A stretch of 64,000 nt of DNA from Enoplolaimus lenunculus. Lineage: Eukaryota > Nematoda > Enoplea > Enoplida > Thoracostomopsidae. The notes below the pieces were generated by a model. The model was not told the origin of the DNA, did not search any database, and saw nothing but the letters and a program-made list of their open reading frames with translations. The translations under genes and the position numbers were made by a program. Positions within the stretch are counted from its first letter, which is position 1; each line of letters opens with the position of its first letter. Below are positions 21,185-32,800 of this stretch, in pieces. The stretch covers positions 1-64,000 of the forward strand of contig JASANG010002825.1 of NCBI GenBank assembly GCA_030248215.1, given 5' to 3'.

Positions 21185-21300
21185 CAATGAGAGCGCAGTA
21201 ACGCACGCTTTGTATCTATAAAAGTGTTTATAAGACTGTGTCCGGTTCCTTGCTGAGTATTTGACTGGTCACTATTCGGCAGTCATGTTGGTCAGGGCAG
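21185..21300 (+). promoter_or_regulatory. Possible promoter and short first exon
   Basis: A CCAAT box (GCCAATGAGAG, 21183-21193) is followed by TATAAAAG at 21217-21224. About 60 bp further an ATG at 21285 opens MLVRAASA and runs into a GTAGGG donor-like site. The spacing fits a TATA promoter, and the patch is richer in G+C than its surroundings. No downstream exon was found. It lies 2.5 kb upstream of ephrin A on the same strand. Confidence 0.25.
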
Positions 21301-21820
21301 CGTCTGCGGTAGGGTGAGGGCATACGACTCTACTTATACGAAGAATTTAGTAACCTTGGGGGGCTAGAAACCAGTATTGATTGCATTATAAGAATTTTAT
21401 ATTAGAAAAACTTTATTGCCCCGTCAATAAATTACCCTGCCCCCACCTCAAGTATAGGGTTCCTTGTTAAGGGGTTAATTTTGCTGATTTAACCGTTCGC
21501 TAACCAGACGGTTTCAATCCGTGATGTTACCATTTCTACTGGTAGTCTTTAGCTAATTTAACTTTTGATTTGGCCCTCAAGGTGGCAACCGAGTAACTTT
21601 ATGCTAACAACAACTTTAGTCGATGTTTCGACGTTTTATAAGGGTTTCCAGCTTTTACTTTGTGTGTTCTATTTGGCTAACATTCGGTTGAATTGAAACA
21701 AATCAGTACGGCTTTTTGAATGTCTTTTTATGAGAGACTGCGTTGTTGTCGCATACCCAGGGCAAGACGAAATTTTTAGTTCGGAAGTTGATACCCTAAA
21801 TATAGAACTTTTATCACCAT

Positions 21821-22028
21821 GGACCATGCAAAGATCAGGGTCGGACCGTTATTCTGCGGGACTAGAAAAGTGTAAGCTTAAGCTTCAGACTAATTTTTTT
21901 GCTTGGCTTAGGCTTAGGCTTAGGCTTCGGCTTAGTAATATACTCATTCTTACGCTTAGGCTTTGGCTTACGTTTAGGCTTAGGATTATGCTTATAATAC
22001 TGTTCCGCTCCTGTTGTTTACATTGGTC
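21821..22028 (-). mobile_element. hAT-like MITE, family 1
   Basis: GGACCATGCAAAGATCAGG left end, GCTTAGGC core, 'ttccgctcctgttgtttaca' then TTGGTC right end. Flanks ATCACCAT and ATGGCCAT match at 6 of 8. Confidence 0.75.
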
Positions 22029-22557
22029 ATGGCCATTATGATCTCTATAACGGATACGTTAAAACTTGCTAAATGTAGTTTAATTTTTGTCTCCAGAATT
22101 TTCTGGATTAAATTTATCTCATCTATCACACTTCTTGTGCCTGTTCAAAATTTCATACTCTTTCGTTATAAACCACATACACAGCGTCAACTAAAAGCAC
22201 TGCCCATATTCAAAAACGCCTGCCCTGGTTGGTAGATTTGTATTTGACCAATCTATAATTGCGGTCTACATAACAGGCTCTTAATAAATACATTTTCCGG
22301 TTTTAAAATAAATATTCCGCTTTGCGAGGGTGAAAATAAATTCTGTTTGTGAATTTTTATGTATGGTTTTTCAATCAAAGCTTACTTTAGTTGCAAAAAC
22401 CGTTGTGAAATGCGATTACGGTTTAGTTTCTTGCGAATGTTTAAAGAACCGTTTGAAATTGCAACCAGGTTGCAAACCGCAGCACACCTTGCGATAATAT
22501 ACGTCAAACGATTTGTTAAAATTTACACCTAATTGTGTTCATTGCCTAAATCGTTAA

Positions 22558-22775
22558 CCCGTATTCTTAAATGTGTATAGCACCTATTACCAGTTGCTGA
22601 TAGGTTCTGTAGCTTTGGAACATGCCCATAGTGAGGTTCGAAATTCAGCACATTGTTAGCGTTTAGATTTGTCCTACTTTGGAACCAATTTTCTCATTCG
22701 CAATTGTAGTTGTTCGTCAGTTTGAAAACCTATCGCTGACTGATGGTATGTACTATACGCATTTAATAATATGAG
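22558..22775. mobile_element. Family 4 MITE (CCCGTATTCTCAAATG ends)
   Basis: Starts CCCGTATTCTTAAATGTG, then 'tagcacctattaccagttgc', and ends with the inverse of the same words. The interior has 'gaaattcagcacattgtt'. Other copies: 24308-24742 (interrupted), 50799-51017; fragments near 29572, 35611, 37490 and 39110. Confidence 0.7.
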
Positions 22776-23214
22776 CCCTTGTGTCGTAGCAAAAAATTAA
22801 ACAAACAGCTCATTAGGTTAAACGTACGTTACATCAAACAATTTTAATACGACTCAAAACCAGAGTGTCAATTTCAAGCAGTCGATTTAAATTCAGTATT
22901 TTCAAAGCACTCAGTTTAGTTTTGTGTAAATTTTAATAAAATTTTCGTCACAAGACTGTTTCAATTATTGCTATCCGTCCGGTGAAGGACACTTTGTCTG
23001 TAGTAAATTTGTTAAATTGGTCAGTTGAGTTTAACAGTACCGTAAGATAGTCGTTGAGAGCATTGTACGAACACTACTGCCCTTTTAGCTGCAAATTGAC
23101 AGTCACAAATTTGTTTTAATGTTTATTTATCACGCTTTGTTGCTCTGTGTATGTGTAGCATAAGACGAGTCTTTGGTTGAACAGGTTAATTCCTTACTTT
23201 TTTTCACTGAGAGT

Positions 23215-23590
23215 GACCCATGTTAAGATCAGGGGCGGAACGTTTTTCGGTGTGACTAAAATTGAATAAGCTTAAGCTTTAGACTAATTTTTTGGTTGGG
23301 ATAGGCTTAGACTTAGGCTTAGGAATATGCTCATTCTTACGCTTAGGCTTAGGCTTCGGAATATGCTTGTAATACTGTTCCGCCCCTGTTCTTTTACATT
23401 GGCCACCTCTAGGCTTAGGAATATGCTCATTCTTACGCTTAGGCTTAGGCTTCGGAATATGCTTGTACTGTTCAGCCCCTGTTCTTTTACATTGGCCAGC
23501 TCTAGGCTCAGGAATATGCTCATTCTTACGCTTAGGCTTAGACTTCGGAATATGCTTGTACTGTTCCGCCCCTGTTCTTTTACATTGGCC
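23215..23590 (-). mobile_element. hAT-like MITE, family 1, with its right end triplicated
   Basis: One left end (GACCCATGTTAAGATCAGGG). The block holding the hexamer core and the terminus 'ctgttcttttacattggcc' then occurs three times in tandem, ending at 23400, 23496 and 23590. The element therefore has three successive right ends. Confidence 0.75.
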
Positions 23591-23754
23591 AACTCTATCA
23601 AGGTATGCGTCATATTGGAGTTGTGCCGTTTACATGTGCAACTTGCGTTGTAATTTTTTGATAGAATTAAGGTTTCGCGTTCTGCACAACTTTAATTCAT
23701 ATTTTAATTTTAGTTTTGAAATTTAAAACAAATCAATTATCATCGGGTAATATA

Positions 23755-23855
23755 ATGATTCAGCAATTGCGTACGATCATTGGTTTGTGCTGGTGTGTCG
23801 TTTGTTCATTGGCTGCTCGTCTGCCGGATTTATATTGGAATTCAAGTAACCCACT
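23755..23855 (+). CDS. Efna: Ephrin A exon 1: signal peptide and start of the binding domain
   Basis: ATG at 23755; 33 codons plus two bases; donor GTAAGT. MIQQLRTIIGLCWCVVCSLA is a signal peptide, and ARLPDLYWNSSNP matches the first strand of ephrins (WNSSNP is nearly invariant). An acceptor-like TTTTAATTTTAG ends about 42 bp upstream of the ATG, so a 5' UTR intron or a trans-spliced leader is possible. Confidence 0.9.
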
Positions 23856-26800
23856 GTAAGTTTCACTTTGCAAAATGTTGAAGTCACATTTCGCATAAAA
23901 TTGTCTTTGTCAATATAATTTCGCTATAACTTTTAACCTGAAACGAACGTAAGTCCAATCTTTTGTTGTAAAAGCAGTAGCTGCAACTTCAATTCGTAAT
24001 TTTACTAAACAGCTTAATCCACTTGGTTGTAGTTTATTGGTTTAGCATTGCAGTAGATGTAGACTCGTCCTCATGATTAAGCACAATCCACACCCTAGGG
24101 CGGTTATTCTCTAATGTGTGTAGCACCAATTTCACCAATTGAGAACAAGTCGTCAGATGAGCGAACAGTGGCAACTACTGTTCTGACGTTTATGCAGTAT
24201 ATCGTAGGGCAATTCAGGTTCAAAAAACTTACTGGACTAGTTCAACGATTACAGATCCTGACAGCAACTTGTTGTAAGTGCAACAGCTGTTTGAAATAAT
24301 CAGCCTAGGGCCCATATTCTCAAATGCGTATAGCACTTATGGTCAATGTTACTTTTAGGGCCGTAACAGTAGATTAAGCGTATTCCTAAGCCTATGCCTA
24401 AGGTTTGCAAAAGCGCATTCCGCAGCCTAAGGCTAAGACTAAGCCTACGCCTAAATCTAAGCAAAAAAATGTCGCCTAGAATGTAAGCCTATTCGTTTAC
24501 AGACCCACCAGAATCCAGAACGGCCTTAAAGTAACATGGGCTGCACTTGTCATTAATTAGCGATAGGTTTTCAAACTGCCGAACCTCTGCAGTTGTCGAT
24601 CTCAAAATTGATACAGAAGTAGAACAAATCAAATGCAAACAATGTGCTGAGTTTCGAACGCCACCATGGGCATGTGCCAAAGTTACAGGACCTATCATCG
24701 ACTAGTGATAGGTGCTACTCACATTTGAGAATACGGGCTTAGAACTTAAGCTAAACTACATGTACACTCTAACGTAGCGTAACGTATTTGTCTATTTTCA
24801 CATGCGGCAAAGTGCAATTCATACATTTGCAACGCTTTTATTTGGATCTTAAACAAATTTGTAAATTGTCATGAGCGAATGCAGTTGTATATTATAAAAA
24901 ATTCTCAGATTGTTGGTTTCATGGTTGTATAAGAAAAACTTTGTTTACATTAAGCGAGTCTGTGGATGTTCTGGCTGCCCAAACTTTTCATAATTTAAAT
25001 TCGAGGTCATATGGTTAATCAGATAAATACTTAAAATTTATAAAATGGGTTGGTTTGATCAAGAGTGGATGATGCATACTAACAAGAGTATGCTAATGGG
25101 TCCATTCTGTGCAGAAAATAATGTACCCGGCACGCGTTGCATTTTGGACCTACCCCCTTTATTCAGATGCGGGTACAACCTATGCGAAACATGACACGTT
25201 ATGTATTCGGCAACAAATTGCTCCGCTTATTATTTCATTTAGGATATGTACTGCATGTGTCAGGGACCCCCTTCTAAACAAGGGGGGTCGGCCAAAACCA
25301 CAACGCCCGATGGTACATTTTGTACCGTACGGATCCCAAAAAGTTGCACTTCCTTGTATCATGCACTGTTGGTATAATTTAGCATTTTAGTTTGTTCCAA
25401 TTGGTTACAGATTTGTGTTTACCATGCAAAAACTGCTAGCACATTTACGCATAGATTTATATACAATGAAACCGGTTAATTATGTCTGAGCGTTTGCCCA
25501 CATCCAAGCTTTATCCTTAAATGTTGTTCCTGATCATGATTACATTCCAGTAATTCCTTACGTAGAATGTATACGGTAAATTTACCTGATGCAGGCGCAG
25601 AGCAGCATGTTTTACTCGCGGGTAGCCACAGGTAACGCGGGGTATACTTGTGGGTAAACAATTTCAAAGTCCGAGTGAAAATTTGTGATTGTTTTCCCGC
25701 CTAAAATTTTCATAAGAAACTTAAAACTAGATAATGTTGAATCAGTTGATTTTTAAACTGTTTTTACAGACAATTTGCGACGAAACCGTAATCAATTATG
25801 TGATTTATGCGTGCTTAAGTTCTTGGCAACAACAAGTTTGTAGAGACAAGAACGTTTCGATTCACTATCACCCATCGGCAAACAACGTAGTTTTAACGAT
25901 TATAATTGTAATGTGCAATATTGTCCGGTGTTTCATTTTTTACTTTACGGTTTGTTTTGAAAGTTACTGACTTATAAAAAAAATTTTGTAACGTAAATCG
26001 AGTGAGTCACATCTATGCACTGTAAAATTACACAATTGTATTGAACGCAGAAGAAAAAAACAAGGGCAGATGAGGTCGGTAACGGGAAATGAATTTTGCC
26101 CGGGTAAAGAAAAAACTTTTACACGCTTTACACCTCTGTGCAGGCGTTATTGCTATTTGAGTTTTTGTCCAGAACACTGAAATTCGTGTACTCGTTCGAA
26201 TACTAATTTTTCGGAATTTTTACTTCGCACCATAGAAGACAAGACGATTATTTTCAAAATTTACGGTTTATATTATTTTTTATTTTCATAGTCTATGGCT
26301 TTGAGCTAAGGATCAGCTTAGCATTAGGCTGTGACAAAGGCTTAGGTACTACGTGCTGATACTTTATGCGGGGAAAGTTTTAAATTTCTTGCATTTAAGC
26401 TTATTTTTTTAATTTTAGTTTAATCAGATTCTTTTCAAACTTCAAAAATCAGCCCACATGTTTGTTTTGAGTTTGAAAAGTTAGTGAATATTGAAACAAA
26501 TATTTATGATTGTATTAAATTCTGTACTGCAGACTGCCGCTGACATTCTCGCTTAAAACGTTATTAGTTTCCGTGTCGACTATTATGCTATGATCAGAGC
26601 ACAAATTTAAAATTCACTTGCATGGATTATCTTAGATTCCGTCGCACTGAAAGCATACGCACCATAGGTGATAAGTAGCAATTTCCTGGCCAGGAACCGC
26701 AGACATTGTCTACCGTGTGCTAGCTGAAATTAATTATAATCTCACCAGGGTTGTCGCGAACATACAAATTGCTCCGTAGGGAGTGGTGAAAAGTGTGTTA

Positions 26801-29800
26801 TTACGTGCGGCTTGGGACGCAAGTCTGGTGTGCATAACGTAGCTATTAAACTAATGCGCCCATGTAAAGATCAGAGGCGGAACGTTTTTCTGTGGGACTG
26901 CAATAGAGTAAGCTTAAGCTTTAGACTAATTTTTTGTATGTCTTAGGCTTAGGCTCAGGCTTAAGCTTAGGAGTACGCTCATTTGTATGCTTAGGCTTAG
27001 GTTTAGGGTTAGGAATATGCTTATAATGCTGTTCCGCCCCTGTTCTTTACACTGGCCGACTAATGCGACCTTGTAAAAATTTTATCATTTGAAGTTTCTC
27101 CATGATATCGCAATTAGTGTCCCCTCGCTAGGTAAATCTGTAAAAAAGTGATAGCATCCGTCCCCCTGCTCCAGTTAAAGACCGAGGGTAGGTGGTATGC
27201 TTATTTAACCTTCAAGCTAATAAGGTGATTTCATGTGTAAGTGAGGTACAGAGGGGGTCAATTAATCCCAACAATTAAAACTGTGTGTCGCATAGATATT
27301 GAGTATTTCCCAAATTCATATGATGAATTCTAACAATTTTACCTGTTAATTTGCGAATACTGAAACGTGCGCTAGTCATAAATTGTAAATGACATTTATG
27401 TGAAACGTAAACACACATAACAAAGTTTAATTTAATTCGACAACTTACATTGATTGATGCACAGTTACTGATATCCTTGTCTATGATCATTCAAACACAA
27501 ACTTCAGTAATTTGTATCGAAGATGATAATTGACTTTATTTTAACATTCGAAACAACACTGTATCCATTGCTTCTGGCAAAACAAATTTGGTACCAATGG
27601 TCAAAGGTTGTATTATTTAAATTTGTCGGCACAAAATCCTCTTACATATTCAATCCGTGTTTAAACCAAAGTTTTATCTAACACCGGCGATGTGGCCAAT
27701 GTAAAGAACAGGGGCGGAACAGTATTATAAGCATATTCTTAAGCTTAAGCTTTAGCCTAAGCGCAAGAATGACCATATTTCTAAGCCTAAGCATAAGCCT
27801 AAGTCAAGTAAAAAAATTAGTTAAAAGCTTAAGCGTACTCTTTTCTAGTCCCACAGAATTTCGTTCCGCCCCTGTTTTTTACATGGCCGAGAATGTAACT
27901 GTTAGAGTTTCGTATGCGAAAGAGCTAAGTTGCGTTTGGTTCATTCAGGAATAAGTAACTTTCCGTCTGAGTTGATTAGTAATTAACTGATTGGAATTTA
28001 TAGTGTTTAGCTTGCAGAAACATAAGAAAACATTTTACATTTAGCGTTTAATGGATTTCGTGCCACTAATTTTCAGTTTTGTTTGCTTAAATATTCTGAG
28101 CATTGTCTTGCTATAACTTTACCATTAACACCGTGTTTTATATTGTTCGGTGGCGGTGAAGTAGCTTCCAACTGTGATAACAGATGTTAATAAATTTAAT
28201 ATTAATGCACCGAGTATACTTGAATTTAATTGTTGAAATTTAGCAACGATGTGCTGAAGACATCAGATTTGAATTTGAAGTTTATTAAAAGTAACAAAAA
28301 ACCGTAATATATATACACTTTGTATATGTTGGCCGTTTTTACTTTTAGGGGCGTAACAGTAGATTAAGCGTATTCCTAGGCCTAAGCCTAAGCATTGCAA
28401 AAATGTGTTCCTAAGCCTAAGGCTAAGCGTACATCTAAACATAAGCAAAAAAATGTAACCTAGAATCTAAACCTACTCTTTTATAGACCCACTAGAAACC
28501 TGGACGCCCCTTAAAGTAACACGAGCCAACCTGGACGCCCCTTAAAGTAACACGAGCCAACCTGGACGCCCCTTAAAGTAACATGGGCCTATCCTATATC
28601 TTGATGATCGAAGGTTATTCATAACGGAACTTTGTATATGAGCATTGGACCATGTCTTTCACAGATTCTACATTAGTGATGTGATTACTCCTCCAGCTTT
28701 AACTCAGGAACATTTTGGTGAACCATGAAATCTATTTTTAGTGCTTAGCGCAAGCAAGAGTTGATGATCACTCTTTATAACAAGAGTGTGCAACTGGGTA
28801 CATTCTGTGTATTAAAGAATGTACCCGGCACGCGTTGCGTTTTTGGCCTACTCCCCCTTGTTTAGTGGGGGTACTGTATGCAGTTTCATATCGTAGTAAA
28901 ATTATTGCGTTAATATAGTCATACACGCAAGTGTGATTAAACAACATAGTTGACCCCCCTTAAATGAGGGGTGTAGGTGTACTGAAGCATATTTTATTGT
29001 TAATCTCTTGTTTAAACCCCTCCTGATTGAGGGGGGTCGAACAAAAATGTAACGCCTGCTGGTACATTTAGTACCATGCACAGTCCAAGCAGTTGCACAC
29101 TCTTCTGCAAGGTAGACATCATTCACTCTTGATGCAAGTGATGTTTGGACGTTCCTTTTAATCATATTAAGTATCCAAGATGCTGGAAGAGCTGTGATTC
29201 CTTTTGCCCCACTGCCATCGTGCAGTTTTTGGTGGGAAGTAGCTGTAAAAAATTTAATTAAGACAGTAGCATTTGTATAATCATATTCCTTAAGTCAAGC
29301 TTAAGCCCAAACCTAACGTAAGGATAAACTTAAAACTAAACCCAAGTCTAAGCGTAATAAAAAATTAGCCTAAAACAATAAGCTTAATACTCTGTTACAA
29401 TCCCATGAAAAAACAGTCCACCTTCGTTTATACTTGGGTGTAAACTGTAAATTTCCATATATCCTCTGTTAAAATGATTTCCCTCAGTTGACAACTGGAT
29501 TGTCAAAATCATGACTTGTTATCTTCACAACAATCGAATCATGTATTAAAACTAACAAAATGACCCGTATTCTCAAACGTGTGTAGCACCTATTACCACT
29601 TGCTGATCGGTCTTGTAACATTCGAAACAGGTATTAGTAATCTTTAAAATTCTTCGTATTTTTTCATTTCATTTGTTTTATTTCTGTACCAATTTTGAAA
29701 TACTCAATTGCAGAAAGTAAATTTAAAAGTAAAACACCAATCTCTAACTGGAGATACAAGCTATAGGTATATGCAGTTTAGAATATAAATCTCAAGCTTC

Positions 29801-32800
29801 AATTCAATCCATCCTATTACAACAACAAAAACAACATGTTTTATTTGCAATACAAAATTTTGTTTAATGGGCTTGCAGTATGTATCGGTATAGCGATTGG
29901 CAGTACTCACAAAGTGAAAATTTTGGCAATACACGGTCAAATTTTATAAAAATAAGTTAGCATAATATGCCAATTTTCTTAATTTTTCGAATGAAAAGAA
30001 TTTTCAATACCAAAAATACCGGAAAATTCCGGTGCAAATATAGCGGATGTATTACCGGAACCGGATAGCGAAAAATACGGGATTTCCTTTTACTAGAACC
30101 GAAAATCCGGTTACACTATGCCTGCAGCGGTCAAAATTTTTCTCGTGTGTCATGCTCATTTGCAAAACCTGTTACACGTGGTTATGCTCTCTTTAAATAA
30201 AAATCACGGCTACGCTCCTGAAAGCTGTTCAGTATATACAATATAAAATCAATTCAATTACTTTTCAGAACAAATTACTAAATGTTTTCACAACCAATTC
30301 ATTCAATTACTTTTCGAAGCAAATTACTAAATGTTTTCGCAACCAATTCATTCAATTACTTTTCGAAGCAAATTACTAAATGTTTTCACAACCAATTCAT
30401 TCAATTACTTTTCGGAGCAGATTACTAAATGTTTTAAAAACCAATTCATTCAATTACTTTTCGAAGCAAATTACTATATGTTTTCAAAAGCAATTCATTC
30501 AATTAATTTCGAAGCAAATTACTAAATGTTTTCAAAACCATTCATTCAATTACTTTTCGGAGCAAATTACTAAATGTTTTCACAACCAATTCATTCAATT
30601 ACTTTTCGAAGCAAATTACTAAATGTTTTTAAAACCAATTCATTCAATTACTTTTCGGAGCAAATTACTAAATGTTTTCAAAACCATTCATTCAATTACT
30701 TTTCGGAGCAAATTACTAAATGTTTTCACAACCAATTCATTCAATTACTTTTCGAAGCAAATTACGAAATGTTTTCACCACCAATTCATTCAATTACTTT
30801 TCGGAGCAAATTACGAAATGTTTTCAAAACCAATTCATTCAATTACTTTTCGAAGCAAATTACAAAATGTTTTCAAAACCAATTCATTCAATTACTTTTC
30901 GAAGCAAATTACAAAATGTTTTCAAAACCAATTCATTCAATTACTTTTCGAAGCAAATTACAAAATGTTTTCCAAACCACTTTTTAAGCTGTCTGCCATT
31001 AAACTTGTTGACCTATTATTGAAAGGAAAATATACAGCTTTAAGTTGCTTTATTATTTAAATTCAGTCAGTCAGTAATTTTCTGACGTTTCATAAACAAC
31101 TTCAACTATTAACTGCTCATTCATGCTTGGAGTAACATAATTTTCAGTTACAAATTTTACCCATTTTAAATTGAAACACAAAATAAACATTTGGTTTTAT
31201 ACGTGTTTTGTGAAATAAAACTTTATGTATCGAAAACATTTTGCTACAAATATCAATTGATAACAAAATATTGTTCTCAAATCTTTCTTTGTCAAGGTAA
31301 AAACCTTTTGTCATTTTGTAAATAAATACATTCTTAGAGGAAATTCCGAACACTTAAATGGGCGTGAAAATTGAGCTGAGTCCCGTATTGATTTAATTTA
31401 GCATTTCCTACAATTTTGCATGAATCTTTGTTCGTACACTGAATTCAGTGGAAACGGAGCAAAATAGTGACGTGGTACAGTACCGTATGTTTCCAAGGGA
31501 TGATAATGCAGCCCTTGTAGGATTTTCTGAGGGCATTCAGAGGTTGGATATTTTTTGTATATATGTATATGTCGTAGCCCAAGTCGTAATTTAGCCCAAA
31601 GTCCAGGGCGTATTTACTAGTTTGGCTAGCCTACGGCGTAATTCTTTCTATGCGACAAGTGAACGCCTTTGGTTTACTACCCTAATGCCATACTCAAATA
31701 CGATTGGTTGATGCGAATACTGTTTTCTGATTGGCAAAATAATCGCCCCCTATTGGCTACGTAACAGTTTGTTTTACTGAGCAATGGGAGGTCAAGCAGG
31801 ATTACAACTATCAAGTAACCAATTAGGAAACGCACAGATTTATCTGTCATGATTCCGCCTTAGGTTAGCCCTAGTGGTGATTCCGGTTTGGAGTAGACCA
31901 ATCCGTAATTGGGCTGAATTACGACTTGGGCTGCAACATATATATTGTTTATATGTATACATCATTACGATAGGGTATATAGTATATAATGCAATATACA
32001 ATAGTCTGCACTGGCCCTATAATACGGTTGTGTTTGTTGAGCGAGGCGAGCAAAATTGCAAGCCCAACCAATACCGCAATGTTAGACTTTTACGAGTCAA
32101 AATAGACTGAATTGCAATCAAAACTTTACGAGCGAACCGAACGAAAAGCCAAACGCTTATTCTGTATTACAATTCAGTATAAAATAATTCGTTTTGTTTC
32201 TCGTATGCTTCAATCGCGAAGTTTTATCTTTAACTTGCACTCTAGGCCTGCAAGCATAAGAAAGGCCTTATCATTTCAAGCTTATGAAAACATTAAAACA
32301 AATAGTGTCAGGTCAGGAATAAAACGCCCTTTTAAATGATTTTCTCGTTTCAACAGCATCTTTCGAAACGCTTTTAGTAAAGAGCAGAAACTATAGCATA
32401 GATCGTTCGTGTGGTTTCTTCAAAACATTTTGTTGACGCCGTTTTTTATGTAACTATGGACATTGTAGAATTTTTTGTTACAGGTTTGATAGCGGAACAA
32501 GCCAAATTATGCAAATTCGAATTCGTGACCGAATTGATTTTTATTGTCCGTCAATGTCGACAGGAAGCATAAAACAAAAACAACCTGAATATTTGATCGT
32601 CTATCAGGTATACTGTACACCTTTAACCATTTATAGAGTATACTATGAGCAACCAAATACAAATAATATATGAGTAATACGGACACTGTGAGCAGTGTTT
32701 AATAATTCTAACATAAATGTGCCATGCAAAATGTCCGCACGACATGAGAGCCTCCTGTGGCTCCAGCGTCAAGCTCCTATAGCTGAGTGGTCATCGTAAA

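Noticed and set aside
30331-31060. Overlapping frames rich in HSITFRSK and FNYFSEQI
   Set aside because: They are translations of a 49-bp tandem repeat whose length is not a multiple of three; all are in ephrin A intron 1.
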